64,000 nt of DNA from Neoroseomonas lacus. GTDB lineage: Bacteria; Pseudomonadota; Alphaproteobacteria; Acetobacterales; Acetobacteraceae. Below, piece after piece: positions 17,412 through 26,223 of the stretch (position 1 is the stretch's first letter; each line of letters starts with the position of its first letter). Location of the stretch: the NCBI RefSeq assembly GCF_014644535.1, contig NZ_BMKW01000006.1:338326-402325 (forward strand), written 5' to 3'. Made by a program: the position numbers and the translations under genes. A model generated the notes under the pieces. That model was not told the origin of the DNA and did no database searches. It saw nothing but the letters and a program-made list of their open reading frames with translations.

Positions 17412-19877
17412 TCACGCGGTCTCCGGCCCCGCTACCACCTCCGCCGGGTGCCGTTCCTGCGGTCGTTCCATCACCAGCTTCTGGTGCGGGTACGGTATCT
17501 CGATGCCGAGTTCGTCGAACCGCCGCTTGATGCGTCGGTTCATCTCGCGCGCCACCGCCCAGCGTTGGGACGGGTCGGTCTTCAGCCGGATGCGCATCAC
17601 CACGCCGGAATCGCCGAGCCGTTCGACGCCGAGGATGTCGAGGTCGTCGCGGATCACCGGGCGCCACTTCACGTCCTCGCGGATTTCGGCGGCGACGCTG
17701 CGCAGCACGTCGGTGACGCGGTCGGTGTCCTCGCCGTAGCCGATCGAGATATCGAGCACGGCGAAGGCGAAGTCGCGCGTCATGTTGGTCACCGTCGTCA
17801 CTGCGCTGAACGGGATGATATGCAGGCTGCCATCCTGCGCGCGCAGCTTGATCGAGCGGATCGACAATTGCTCGACCACGCCGGACAGGCCGCCGACCTG
17901 CACCACGTCGCCCACCGCCACCGCATCCTCGAACAGCAGGAAGATGCCGGTGATGACGTCGCGCACCAGCGTCTGCGAGCCGAAGCCGATGGCGATGCCG
18001 ACGACACCGGCACCAGCGATCAGCGGTGCGACGTTCACGCCGATCTCGGTGAGGAAGATGAAGGCGACGACGATCAGGATGGTGATCATCAGCGCCGTGC
18101 GCAGCATCGGCAGCAGGGTGCGCACGCGGGCGCTGCGCGCCGCCTTGGCGTCGCGCGACAGATGCGCGAGGTGACGCTCGATGGCGGCGTTGGTGGCTTC
18201 CCACGCGGCCATGGCGACCAGGATGGTGAAGCTCATCGAGGCGATCGAGCCGATCAGCCGGCTGCCCAGCGACCCCTGGCCGAACCAGGAGAAGGCGTCG
18301 AGCCCCCAGACCTCGAGCAGCAGCAACAGGCTGATTCCGCCGATGAAGAAGGAGAAGATGCCCTTCAGCACCGGCAGATAGCGGTTCGCGCGCGCTTCCA
18401 GCCCCTGGTAGCGGCGCGCCAGGTCGGGCGTGATGCGGAAGGCGCGGTCGATGGCGCGGCGGATGGCGATGTCCATCAGCCGTGCTCCACCCAGCACCAG
18501 CAGGGTCAGCAGCGAGACGCGAATGAGCCGCCAGAAGCCACCCTGGATCTCCAGCGCCCACACGCCCCAGGCCGCGATCAGCCAGGCGATGGCGATGAAG
18601 TGCCAGACCTCCGCGGCGCGGTCGCGCGCCACCCGCAGCAGCCGGCGCGTGGCGTCCGGCGTGGCCCCTTCGGGCAGTTCCGGCGCGCGCAGCACATCCG
18701 AGACCGCCGTGCGGTTCTGCAGGATGACGATGACGAGGAACATCGTCACCAGCAACGCGCAGACGCGCAGGATCGAATCATAGGCGGTCCAGGGCAGGCC
18801 GAATTGCAGCCCGGCCTCGGCCACCGCGTAGCCGACCACCATCACCACGGTGATGCGGCGCAGCCAGATGGTGATGTAGGCCGCCGTCTCGTCGCCCACC
18901 GGCAGCAGCCGCAGCATGGGCGAGGCCGGCGACAGCGCCATGCGCGACGCCACCATGACCGCGCGGGAGGCCATGTAGGCGTTGTTGACCGTCAGCAACA
19001 CGAGTTCGGTGGTGGGCAGTGGCTGCACCGCGCCGATCAGGCCGTAGGAGACCACCGCGAAGGCGGCGATCGGCAGCAAGTCGAGCCCGAGCCGGCCGAC
19101 CACCAGCGGAATGCGGCGCAGCCGGGAATAGGCGACGCCCTCCTCCGGGGCGCGTGAATCGAGCCTGTCGCGTGCCCGCGCCAGGGCTCGCGCCGCGAAC
19201 CATTCCGCGAGAAGGCCAAGGCTGAGCACCAGCAGCAGTTTCCAGGCCGCATCGACGACGCGGTACTGCGTCACCGGGTCGCGCGCCATGGAGGACAGCC
19301 AGGCGAACAGGGAGGGCAGGTCGGCGATCGTCCGGACGGTCGCGACCAGCTGTTCCGACAGCGCCGTCAGCCGTTGCGAAGCCCCCTGCAGCAACTGGGC
19401 GCCGAGCGTGTTGGGGGCGAGCAGCGCCTCGCTGACGGGCGGCGTGGCGGCGGGGGCCTCGGGCGTCGCGGCCGGCGCCGGGGTTGCGGCCGGTACCGGC
19501 GCGGTGGCCGGCACGGTCGCGGGCGCGGCGGCCGGCATAGGCGCCGCGGCACCGCCGGTGGCCGCGGAGAGCCCCTGCAGGGTGCGGATCAGCTCTGCCC
19601 GGCGGGTGTCGTCCTGCAACAGCCGGAGCAGGCGTTCCGCCTCGCTGCCGGTCGGCACGGCGGTCGCGGCCGTCGCGGGCTGGGCCGCCGGCGCCGGGGT
19701 GGCGTTGCGTGGCGCCGTCGGCTGGCGCGGCGGGCGGGGCGCACTGGGGGCTGCGGGGGCTTCGACGGCGGGCAGCGGCTCGGGCGCATCCACCGGCGAC
19801 TGCGCGGCGAGCCGCCCCGCCGAGGCCAGCAGCAGGAGACACAGGAATGCCAGGAGGGGTCGCATGAGGCCGTTCAT
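17412..19877 (-). CDS. Large MscS-family mechanosensitive ion channel
   Basis: This gene encodes 821 residues. A signal peptide (MNGLMRPLLAFLCLLLLASA) is followed by two Pro/Ala-rich low-complexity linkers at about 28-75 and 110-150. About nine to ten transmembrane helices follow in the middle region. The C-terminal third carries the MscS core: pore helix region APLIAGAGVVGIAIGFGSQT, then the beta domain with VGDVVQVGGLSGVVEQLSIR and a C-terminal alpha/beta domain. The architecture resembles YbiO/YnaI-type large channels that release solutes on hypo-osmotic shock. ATG 19865 is an alternative start. It is divergent from the MFS gene. Confidence 0.9.
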   Translation of the reverse strand: MNGLMRPLLAFLCLLLLASAGRLAAQSPVDAPEPLPAVEAPAAPSAPRPPRQPTAPRNATPAPAAQPATAATAVPTGSEAERLLRLLQDDTRRAELIRTLQGLSAATGGAAAPMPAAAPATVPATAPVPAATPAPAATPEAPAATPPVSEALLAPNTLGAQLLQGASQRLTALSEQLVATVRTIADLPSLFAWLSSMARDPVTQYRVVDAAWKLLLVLSLGLLAEWFAARALARARDRLDSRAPEEGVAYSRLRRIPLVVGRLGLDLLPIAAFAVVSYGLIGAVQPLPTTELVLLTVNNAYMASRAVMVASRMALSPASPMLRLLPVGDETAAYITIWLRRITVVMVVGYAVAEAGLQFGLPWTAYDSILRVCALLVTMFLVIVILQNRTAVSDVLRAPELPEGATPDATRRLLRVARDRAAEVWHFIAIAWLIAAWGVWALEIQGGFWRLIRVSLLTLLVLGGARLMDIAIRRAIDRAFRITPDLARRYQGLEARANRYLPVLKGIFSFFIGGISLLLLLEVWGLDAFSWFGQGSLGSRLIGSIASMSFTILVAMAAWEATNAAIERHLAHLSRDAKAARSARVRTLLPMLRTALMITILIVVAFIFLTEIGVNVAPLIAGAGVVGIAIGFGSQTLVRDVITGIFLLFEDAVAVGDVVQVGGLSGVVEQLSIRSIKLRAQDGSLHIIPFSAVTTVTNMTRDFAFAVLDISIGYGEDTDRVTDVLRSVAAEIREDVKWRPVIRDDLDILGVERLGDSGVVMRIRLKTDPSQRWAVAREMNRRIKRRFDELGIEIPYPHQKLVMERPQERHPAEVVAGPETA

Positions 19878-19967
19878 GCCGGCAGGGACCCCATACCGGC
19901 GCCCAAGGTCAAGTCGGGCCGCCCCCGTTGCGGCATCGTCGCGCTCGGTCCAGCATTGCGGCGCAGC

Positions 19968-21176
19968 ATGAAACACTCCCCATCCGTCTGGACCGTGATG
20001 CTTGCCCTGCTTGGCGTGCATCTCGCCGGCATGGGCGTTTTCCTCGCCGTCCCGGTCCTGGCCACGGCCATAGCCGCGGAAGCGGGCATTCCTGCGGCAC
20101 TGGCCGGCATCCATACCGGGCTGGTCTATGGCGGGGCGCTGGTGTCGGGGCCGCTCGCCGGGGCCTTCATCCATCGCTACGGGGGCATCCGGGTGCTGCA
20201 GGCGGGGCTGACCTTCTGCGGCCTGGCGCTGGCCGTCTCGGTGCTGGCGCATCCGGTCGCCCTGGCGGTCTCGGCCTTCGCCTGTGGCGTCGGCCATGGG
20301 CCGGTCACGCCGGCGGGCAGCCATCTGCTGGCGCAACGCACGCCGGCCAACCGCCGATCGCTGATCTTCAGCCTCAAGCAATGCGGCGTGCCGGCGGGGT
20401 CTATGCTGGTTGCCGCGGTCACGCCGGTGATCGCCGCGGCCTTTGGTTGGCGGGCCGGCATCCTGGCCGTCTCGGCCTTGCTGGTGACGGCGGCGGTCGT
20501 GCTGCAGCCCTTGCGCAAGCCACTCGATGCCGAGCGCGACCGCGCCGCGCGGCTGGGCAACCTGCGGTCGATCTGGACCGCGGCGCTCGGCAGCCTGGCG
20601 ATCCTGCGGCACCTGCCGCTGTTGCGGCGGCTCACGATGATGTCAGCGCTCTATGGCGTTTCGCAGTTCTGCTTCTCCTCCTTCTTCGTCGTCTTCCAGG
20701 TCGAGGCGCTCGGCGTGCCGCTCACCGAGGCCGGCTTCCGTCTGGCCCTGGCGCAGGGTGCGGGCGTGGCCGGGCGGGTATGCTGGGGGATCGCGGCGGA
20801 CCGGGCGGGCGCGCGGCCGGTGCTGGTGGGCCTTGGCCTGGCGACCGCCGCCTCGGGGCTGGCGCTGCTGCTGGCCGGGCCGGCCTGGCCGGGGGTGCTG
20901 GTGACGCTGGCGGGCATGGCCATGGGGGCGACGGCGATCGGCTGGAACGGCGTGTTCCTGGCCGAGACCGCCCGACTCGCCCCGCATGGCAAGGTCGGGG
21001 CGACCACGGCGGCGGCGGGGTTCGTGTTCGGCGCCTGCATGCTGGTGGGCCCGCCGGCCTTCTCGGCGCTGGTGCAGGCCTCGGGCGGCTATGGGCTCGG
21101 CTTCGGCCTGTGCGCGGCCACGGCGCTGCTGGGCGCGGGGCTGATGCTTGGCGGAAGGGCTGTTGCGAAGCCGTGA
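19968..21176 (+). CDS. MFS transporter
   Basis: This 402-residue major facilitator has 12 predicted transmembrane helices. The segments VYGGALVSGPLAGAFIHRYG (motif A region) and FGACMLVGPPAFSALVQ are family-like. The start at 19968 (MKHSPSVWTVMLALLGVHLA) puts helix 1 at the N-terminus; the reading frame runs open upstream through the opposing channel gene, but that part is antisense shadow. The substrate is unknown. The gene is divergent from the mechanosensitive channel gene 90 bp away and is followed 21 bp later by a small membrane-protein gene. Confidence 0.85.
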   Translation: MKHSPSVWTVMLALLGVHLAGMGVFLAVPVLATAIAAEAGIPAALAGIHTGLVYGGALVSGPLAGAFIHRYGGIRVLQAGLTFCGLALAVSVLAHPVALAVSAFACGVGHGPVTPAGSHLLAQRTPANRRSLIFSLKQCGVPAGSMLVAAVTPVIAAAFGWRAGILAVSALLVTAAVVLQPLRKPLDAERDRAARLGNLRSIWTAALGSLAILRHLPLLRRLTMMSALYGVSQFCFSSFFVVFQVEALGVPLTEAGFRLALAQGAGVAGRVCWGIAADRAGARPVLVGLGLATAASGLALLLAGPAWPGVLVTLAGMAMGATAIGWNGVFLAETARLAPHGKVGATTAAAGFVFGACMLVGPPAFSALVQASGGYGLGFGLCAATALLGAGLMLGGRAVAKP

Positions 21177-21197
21177 AACGGGTCTAGGTAGGAAGCC

Positions 21198-21392
21198 ATG
21201 ATCACGTTCCTCACCATCCTGCTCGGCCTCGCGATGCTGGGCACGCTCGGGGTGCTGCTTGCCGGCGTGCTGGGCATGGCCGGCGGGCGGGGTAATTCCC
21301 GCCGTTCCAACCTGCTGATGCGCTGGCGCATCGGGTTGCAGTTCCTGGCGCTCGTCATCTTCGGCATTCTGTTGCTCGCCATGCGGCACTAG
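21198..21392 (+). CDS. Small twin-transmembrane (HIG1-like) protein
   Basis: This 64-residue protein has two hydrophobic helices (TFLTILLGLAMLGTLGVLLA and LQFLALVIFGILLLAM) joined by a basic loop GGRGNSRRSNLLMRWRIG. The loop pattern (S-N-x-L-M-R-W-R-x-x-x-Q) matches the HIG1 / twin-transmembrane family common in alphaproteobacteria. Some members associate with cytochrome oxidase or respiratory supercomplexes. It follows the MFS gene by 21 bp and precedes the etf operon. Confidence 0.8.
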   Translation: MITFLTILLGLAMLGTLGVLLAGVLGMAGGRGNSRRSNLLMRWRIGLQFLALVIFGILLLAMRH

Positions 21393-21411
21393 CGCCCCGA
21401 ACCTTGCCCTG

Positions 21412-21432
21412 ACGGGGTCCGCCCCGTATTTT
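21412..21432 (+). terminator. Intrinsic terminator before etfB
   Basis: ACGGGG (21412-21417) pairs with CCCCGT (21422-21427) around TCCG, then ATTTT follows. It lies 19 bp after the twin-TM gene stop and separates it from etfB. Confidence 0.55.
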
Positions 21433-21490
21433 CCGGCCCCTGCGCGCGGCCAGCATGCGCGCCCAATCCAAGAAGGCACACGGTCCAGCG

Positions 21491-22240
21491 ATGAAGGTTC
21501 TCGTCCCCGTCAAGCGGGTGGTCGACTACAACGTGAAGGTTCGCGTCAAGGCGGACGGCACGGGCGTCGAGACCGCGAACGTCAAGATGTCCATGAACCC
21601 CTTTGATGAGATCGCGGTGGAGGAAGCCGTCCGTCTCAAGGAAAAGGGCGTCGCCAGTGAGATCATCGCGGTCTCCGCCGGCCCGACCGCGGCGCAGGAG
21701 CAGATCCGCACCGCGCTCGCCATGGGCGCCGACCGCGGCATCCTGGTCGAACATGACGGCGTGCTGGAGCCTCTCGCGGTAGCCAAGCTGCTCAAGGCGA
21801 TCGTCGACAAGGAAGGCCCGACGTTGGTCATTCTCGGCAAGCAGGCGATCGACGACGACATGAGCGCGACGGGCCAGATGCTGGCCGCTTTGCTCGGCTG
21901 GGGCCAGGGCACCTTCGCCTCCAAGATCGAGAAGGATGGCGAGACGCTGAAGGTCACGCGCGAGGTCGATGGCGGGCTTGAGACCGTCTCGCTCAAGCTG
22001 CCGGCGATCATCACCACCGACCTGCGCCTGAACGAGCCCCGCTACGCCTCGCTGCCGAACATCATGAAGGCGCGCAAGAAGCCGATCGAGACGGTGAAGC
22101 CGGCCGATCTCGGCGTCGATGTCACGCCGCGCCTGACCGTGCTGAAGGTCGAGGAACCGCCGAAGCGCCAGGCGGGCAAGAAGGTGGCCTCGGTCGCCGA
22201 ACTCGTCGACAAGCTGCGCACCGAAGCGAAGGTGATCTGA
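21491..22240 (+). CDS. etfB: Electron transfer flavoprotein beta subunit
   Basis: This 249-residue subunit pairs with EtfA to move electrons from acyl-CoA and related dehydrogenases to ETF:ubiquinone oxidoreductase. The start [20 protein letters not shown] is the standard N-terminus. The signature segment [11 protein letters not shown] (seen as [20 protein letters not shown]) and [10 protein letters not shown] fit group I ETF beta, which binds AMP. The gene is separated from etfA by 2 bp, giving a stoichiometric pair. The downstream hbd gene fits a beta-oxidation or butyryl-CoA context. Confidence 0.96.
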   Translation: MKVLVPVKRVVDYNVKVRVKADGTGVETANVKMSMNPFDEIAVEEAVRLKEKGVASEIIAVSAGPTAAQEQIRTALAMGADRGILVEHDGVLEPLAVAKLLKAIVDKEGPTLVILGKQAIDDDMSATGQMLAALLGWGQGTFASKIEKDGETLKVTREVDGGLETVSLKLPAIITTDLRLNEPRYASLPNIMKARKKPIETVKPADLGVDVTPRLTVLKVEEPPKRQAGKKVASVAELVDKLRTEAKVI

Positions 22241-22242
22241 CC

Positions 22243-23175
22243 ATGGCCGTGCTCGTTCTCGCCGACCACAAGGATGGCGGCATCACCCAGCCCACGCGCA
22301 GCACCGTCGCCGCCGCCGCGACGCTTGGTGAGGTGCATCTGCTGCTCGCCGGTGAAGGCGCCGGGGCTGCCGCCGCGGCCGCAGCGAAGCTGCCGGGCGT
22401 CGCCAAGGTGCTGACCGCCGAGGGTGGCGCTGTTGCCCATGGCCTCGCCGAACCGGTCGCCGCGCTGCTGGTGGCAATGGCGCCGGGTTACACGCATCTG
22501 CTGGCGCCGGCCTCGGCCGCTGGCAAGAACGTGATGCCGCGCGCCGCCGCCCTGCTCGACGTGCAGATCCTGTCCGACATCTCGGGCGTCATCGATGCCG
22601 ACACCTTCGTGCGGCCGATCTATGCCGGCAATGCGATGGCGACGGTGAAGTCATCGGACGCGAAGAAGGTGATCACGGTGCGTGCCGCCTCCTTCGACCC
22701 GGTGCCGGCCGAGGGCGGGTCCGCCCCGATCGAGGCCGCGCCGGCCGCCGAGGACCCGGGCCTGTCCACCTTCCTGGGCGCGGAGATCGTGAAGTCGGAG
22801 CGGCCGGAACTGACCGCCGCGCGGATCGTGATCTCCGGTGGCCGGGCGATGGCCTCGGCCGAGAACTTCGCCATCATCGAGAAGGTGGCGGATTTGCTCG
22901 GCGCCGCCGTCGGTGCCTCACGCGCCGCGGTCGATGCCGGCTATGCGCCGAACGACATGCAGGTCGGCCAGACCGGCAAGATCGTCGCCCCCGAGCTGTA
23001 TATCGCCGTCGGCATCTCGGGTGCCATCCAGCACCTGGCCGGCATGAAGGACAGCAAGGTCATCGTCGCCATCAACAAGGACGAGGAGGCGCCGATCTTC
23101 CAGGTCGCCGACTACGGCCTGGTGGCGGATCTGTTCAAGGCCGTTCCGGAACTTGAGGCCGAACTGTCCAAGTGA
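22243..23175 (+). CDS. etfA: Electron transfer flavoprotein alpha subunit
   Basis: This 310-residue subunit carries the FAD-binding C-terminal domain. Diagnostic stretches are [20 protein letters not shown], then [20 protein letters not shown] (FAD) and [20 protein letters not shown], and the C-terminal [17 protein letters not shown]. The N-terminal domain contacts EtfB. It is transcribed with etfB and ends at a strong intrinsic terminator, so hbd downstream is probably a separate unit. Confidence 0.96.
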   Translation: MAVLVLADHKDGGITQPTRSTVAAAATLGEVHLLLAGEGAGAAAAAAAKLPGVAKVLTAEGGAVAHGLAEPVAALLVAMAPGYTHLLAPASAAGKNVMPRAAALLDVQILSDISGVIDADTFVRPIYAGNAMATVKSSDAKKVITVRAASFDPVPAEGGSAPIEAAPAAEDPGLSTFLGAEIVKSERPELTAARIVISGGRAMASAENFAIIEKVADLLGAAVGASRAAVDAGYAPNDMQVGQTGKIVAPELYIAVGISGAIQHLAGMKDSKVIVAINKDEEAPIFQVADYGLVADLFKAVPELEAELSK

Positions 23176-23179
23176 TGTC

Positions 23180-23212
23180 GGGGGGCGCCCCAGCGGGCGC
23201 CTCTCATTTTTT
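23180..23212 (+). terminator. Intrinsic terminator of the etf operon
   Basis: GGCGCC at 23184-23189 pairs with GGCGCC at 23196-23201, extended outward by G-C and G-T pairs to about a 10-bp stem with loop CCAGCG. A run of six T follows at 23207-23212. It begins 5 bp after the etfA stop. Confidence 0.8.
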
Positions 23213-23279
23213 GCTTTTGATCGGTTCGATTTCAGAGGCATCATGATCATTGCGGCGACCACTTTATTGGGCTCGAACG

Positions 23280-23606
23280 ATGGCAAATGCGCCGGAGCAT
23301 GCTCCATCGGCCGAGGCAATACTTGAGGCTGTTGCACACCAAATTCGACAGCTACTCTTCCTCGAACGTGCGAAGGGTAATCCACTTAAACTTGCATTTC
23401 ACACAGTCGGGCGGCGTCTCGGAATAAGCGCTCGACGGGTGCGTGCCTACTTTCATGGCGAGGTGGATGCGACAAAAGTTACGGCCATTGAGTTCCTGGC
23501 CATCGATAACAGGTCTCAAGACGCATCTTATTCTGGATGGCATCGACGCAGTTCCGCCGGCGAGCTAAGTCGCCAGGGTCACACTGATGCATTGGCGGAG
23601 CATGAC
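23280..23606 (+). CDS. Small HTH-like reading frame, in frame with hbd and without its own stop
   Basis: From ATG 23280 a frame runs 109 codons straight into the ATG of hbd with no stop. Residues about 24-72 ([20 protein letters not shown], then [13 protein letters not shown] and [10 protein letters not shown]) resemble a small alphaproteobacterial DNA-binding HTH type in which a basic helix is followed by a tyrosine-containing turn. Codon use is unlike the neighbours (ATA, CTA, TTT, AAA, CTT) and hand-counted G+C over 23221-23580 is about 54%. It may be a transferred gene whose stop has been lost, or a real N-terminal extension of hbd. No ribosome site is evident at 23280. Confidence 0.45.
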
Positions 23607-24485
23607 ATGGCTGAAATCGTGAAACTGGGCGTGATCGGCGCCGGCCTGATGGGCAACGGCATCGCGCATGTCGCCGCACTCTCGGGCCTGTCGGTCGTGC
23701 TGATGGATGTCAGCCAGGCCGCGCTCGACAAGGCGCTGGCGACGATGGGCGGCAACATGGACCGCCAGGTGAAGAAGGCGATCATCACCGCCGATGACAA
23801 GACCGCCGCGCTCGGCCGCATCACCACCGCCACGGGCAACGACGCCTTCGCCGATTGCGACATCGTCATCGAGGCCGCGACCGAGAATGAGGAGATCAAG
23901 AAGAAGATCTTCGCCGGCCTGCCTGCGGTGCTGAAGCCGGACGCGATCCTCGCCTCCAACACCTCCTCCATTCCCATCACGCGGCTGGCCGCCGCGACCG
24001 ACCGGCCGGGCCGTTTCATCGGCATGCATTTCTTCAACCCGGTGCCGATGATGGCGCTGGTCGAGATCATCCGCGGCCTCGCCACCGAGGATGCGACCTA
24101 TGAGACCGTGAAGGCGCTGGCCGAACGCATGGGCAAGACCCCGGTGCTCGCGCAGGACTGGCCCGGCTTCGTGGTGAACCGCGTGCTCTGCCCGATGATC
24201 AACGAGGCGATCCAGGCGCTGATGGAAGGTGTGGGCACCGTCCAGGCGATCGATGAAGGGCTGAAACTCGGCGCCAATCACCCGATGGGGCCGCTGGAAC
24301 TGGCGGATTTCGTGGGGCTCGACACGCTGCTGAGCGTGATGAAGGTGCTGCATGAAGGTCTCGGCGACCCGAAGTACCGGCCCTCGCCGCTGCTCGCGAA
24401 ATATGTGGAAGCGGGCTGGCTGGGGCGGAAGTCGGGGCGCGGATTCTACGACTACTCGACGAAGCCGCCGACGCCGACGCGCTGA
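23607..24485 (+). CDS. hbd: 3-hydroxybutyryl-CoA dehydrogenase
   Basis: This 292-residue enzyme oxidises 3-hydroxyacyl-CoA (typically 3-hydroxybutyryl-CoA) with NAD(P). The Rossmann motif is GVIGAGLMGNGIAHVAALSG. The catalytic region contains SNTSSIPITRLAAAT, then RFIGMHFFNPVPMMALVEII and the VNRVLCPMINEAI segment; the C-terminal part GPLELADFVGLDT is also typical. The start at 23607 has GGAG six nt upstream and matches family length; the frame is open upstream to 23250. Its position beside etfBA suits use in fatty-acid or polyhydroxybutyrate metabolism. Element copy D begins 9 bp after its stop. Confidence 0.94.
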   Translation: MAEIVKLGVIGAGLMGNGIAHVAALSGLSVVLMDVSQAALDKALATMGGNMDRQVKKAIITADDKTAALGRITTATGNDAFADCDIVIEAATENEEIKKKIFAGLPAVLKPDAILASNTSSIPITRLAAATDRPGRFIGMHFFNPVPMMALVEIIRGLATEDATYETVKALAERMGKTPVLAQDWPGFVVNRVLCPMINEAIQALMEGVGTVQAIDEGLKLGANHPMGPLELADFVGLDTLLSVMKVLHEGLGDPKYRPSPLLAKYVEAGWLGRKSGRGFYDYSTKPPTPTR

Positions 24486-24494
24486 GACGTAAGG

Positions 24495-24710
24495 CTGGAG
24501 GGGCTTTGCCCCTCCGGACCACCCCACCAAATGACAGTGTCATTTGGAAAGCCATCTGTCGGGATTGGGCAGGGAGGGGCGCCCGCCACCTCTACACGCC
24601 TGTTGCGCGCAACGGCGGCTCCCGGCGTCCAGCGCCAAGTATTGGTGTCCAGAGGCCGTTAGGCCTTTGGCGGGGTGAGGTTTGGAGAGGGGCAGAGCCC
24701 CTCTCCAAGG
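24495..24710. repeat. Intergenic paired-hairpin element, copy D
   Basis: The left outer hairpin is GGAGGGG (24497-24503) with CCCCTCC (24509-24515). The left inner hairpin is CCAAATGAC (24527-24535) with GTCATTTGG (24539-24547), whose inner four pairs differ from the usual form but remain complementary. The right inner hairpin is CCAGAGGCC with GGCCTTTGG (24649-24670). The right outer hairpin is TTGGAGAGGGG (24682-24692) with CCCCTCTCCAA (24698-24708). It lies between convergent hbd and DUF992 genes. Confidence 0.88.
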
Positions 24711-24714
24711 AGCC

Positions 24715-25221
24715 TCAGCGAGCCGCGACCAGCTTCAACTCGCCAACCCCGAGCGCGATGTTCAGCCCGGTATTGCCTTCGACGCTGACCGGCTGCAGCG
24801 CGATGCCGCGGTTGCTGCCGCCCACGAGGATATTCGCCGACCCGCCCACGCCGGCCGTCGCCGCCGCCGTCACGCCGGCGAAGGTGCCGGCCAGCGAGCC
24901 GGGCCGGATGTCACCCGTGCTCGCCAGCACGCCCCACAGCATCACGCCGGCGCCGGTGAAGCCGATATCGACGCCATAGCGGCTGATCTCGCCAGTGTAG
25001 CGTTCGGTCATGCCGCCGCCCGCCGAGGTGTAAACGCACTGCACGTCACGCGTCGAACCGAAGATGAAGCTGGTGCCGGCGGCGACGTCGCAGCGCAGCG
25101 TGCCGGTGCGGACGTGGCCCGTCAGGCTGGGGGGCTGGGTGGTGGACTGTGCGAAGGCCGGCGTGGCCGCCAGCAGGCCGAGACCGAGCATGGCGCCGAG
25201 CCGTTTGCCGATGTGACGCAT
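24715..25221 (-). CDS. DUF992 secreted protein
   Basis: This 168-residue exported protein starts with MRHIGKRLGAMLGLGLLAAT and a signal peptide cleaved near AFAQ. The mature part holds the DUF992 pattern: L-R-C-D-V-A-A-G-T-S-F-I-F-G-S, then a second cysteine in VQCVYTS, and ERYTGEISRYGVDIGFTG, ending in a glycine-rich LVGGSNRGIALQPVSVEG segment. The two cysteines probably pair. The family is common in Rhizobiales and Rhodospirillales periplasm and has no known function. It ends 5 bp after element copy D. Confidence 0.85.
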   Translation of the reverse strand: MRHIGKRLGAMLGLGLLAATPAFAQSTTQPPSLTGHVRTGTLRCDVAAGTSFIFGSTRDVQCVYTSAGGGMTERYTGEISRYGVDIGFTGAGVMLWGVLASTGDIRPGSLAGTFAGVTAAATAGVGGSANILVGGSNRGIALQPVSVEGNTGLNIALGVGELKLVAAR

Positions 25222-25323
25222 GATGTGGTTGCCTCTCTTTGATGCGGGCGAATGCCCTGCCTTGGCGTAACGCCGGTGGCGCGCCAAGGTTTACCCAAGC
25301 ATAGCCCGGAAGCACCGAGACCC

Positions 25324-26223
25324 ATGACTCCTATCGCACCGCCCACGAGAATTTCATTCATCGGCATGGGCGTGATGGGTGCCGCCATGGCGGCGAACAT
25401 CATGAAGGCCGGCTTCGCGCTGACCGTCAGCAGCCGCAGCAAGGCCAAGGCGGAAACGCTGCTCGCGGCCGGCGCCGAATGGGCGCCGACAGCGCAGGAT
25501 GCCGCCGACGGTGCCGCCTGCGTCTGCCTCTGCGTGCCCGATACGCCCGATGTGGAGGCGGTGCTGTTCGGCGAGGACGGGGTGCTGCATGGCGCGGCGC
25601 CCGGGACGGTGGTGATCGATTTCTCGACCATCGCCGCTTCCGCTTCCGCCGCCTTCGCCGCACGCATGGCGGAGGCCGGCATCATTCTGCTCGACAGCCC
25701 CGTCTCCGGTGGCCCGCAGGGTGCCATCGACGGCACGCTGACCTGCATGGTGGGTGGCGCGGAGGCCGGTTTCGCCGCCGCGCGGGCGGTGTTCGACGCG
25801 GTCGGCAAGACCGTCACCCTGCTCGGCCCGGCGGGGTCGGGGCAGATATGCAAATCGGGCAACCAGCTGATCATCGTCGCCGCCATGCAGGCGGTGGCCG
25901 AGGCGCTGACCATGGGCCGCAAGGCTGGGCTCGACCCGGCGCTGATGCGCCAGGCGCTGCTGGGCGGCTCGGCACGGTCCTTCGTGCTGGAAAACCATGC
26001 CAAGCGCATGCTTGACCGCAACTTCAAGCCGGGCTTCCGGGCCGAGCTGATGCGCAAGGATCTCCGCCTCGCGCTTGGCGCGGTGCGCGACAATGGCGTC
26101 TTCGCGCCCTCCACCGCCCTTGCGGCGCAGATGATGGAGGCGGTGGTCAATTCGGGTCGCGGCGGGGATGATTGCGCGTCGCTCGGCGCGCTTGTCGCCG
26201 AATTGTCGGGGCTGAAGGACTGA
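25324..26223 (+). CDS. 3-hydroxyisobutyrate dehydrogenase-family NAD(P)-dependent oxidoreductase
   Basis: This 299-residue beta-hydroxyacid dehydrogenase has the GxGxxG motif in ISFIGMGVMGAAMAANIMKA, the substrate loop DSPVSGGPQGAIDGTLTCMV and the catalytic lysine in GQICKSGNQLIIVAAMQAV. Members act on 3-hydroxyisobutyrate, tartronate semialdehyde, 6-phosphogluconate-like or glyoxylate substrates; which one cannot be read. The start at 25324 (MTPIAPPTRISF) follows GAAGCACCGAGACCC. The next gene starts directly after its stop, which suggests an operon with the potassium channel. Confidence 0.88.
   Translation: MTPIAPPTRISFIGMGVMGAAMAANIMKAGFALTVSSRSKAKAETLLAAGAEWAPTAQDAADGAACVCLCVPDTPDVEAVLFGEDGVLHGAAPGTVVIDFSTIAASASAAFAARMAEAGIILLDSPVSGGPQGAIDGTLTCMVGGAEAGFAAARAVFDAVGKTVTLLGPAGSGQICKSGNQLIIVAAMQAVAEALTMGRKAGLDPALMRQALLGGSARSFVLENHAKRMLDRNFKPGFRAELMRKDLRLALGAVRDNGVFAPSTALAAQMMEAVVNSGRGGDDCASLGALVAELSGLKD

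Noticed and set aside
17448..19157. 569-codon open frame on the plus strand inside the mechanosensitive channel gene
   Set aside because: It is antisense to a clear MscS-family gene, is low in sequence complexity (many H, R, Q, D) and is explained by high G+C codon bias.
23250..23279. Start of hbd at ATG 23250
   Set aside because: This would add 119 residues of HTH-like sequence to a family that starts at MAEIVKLGVIGAG; ATG 23607 has a good ribosome site.
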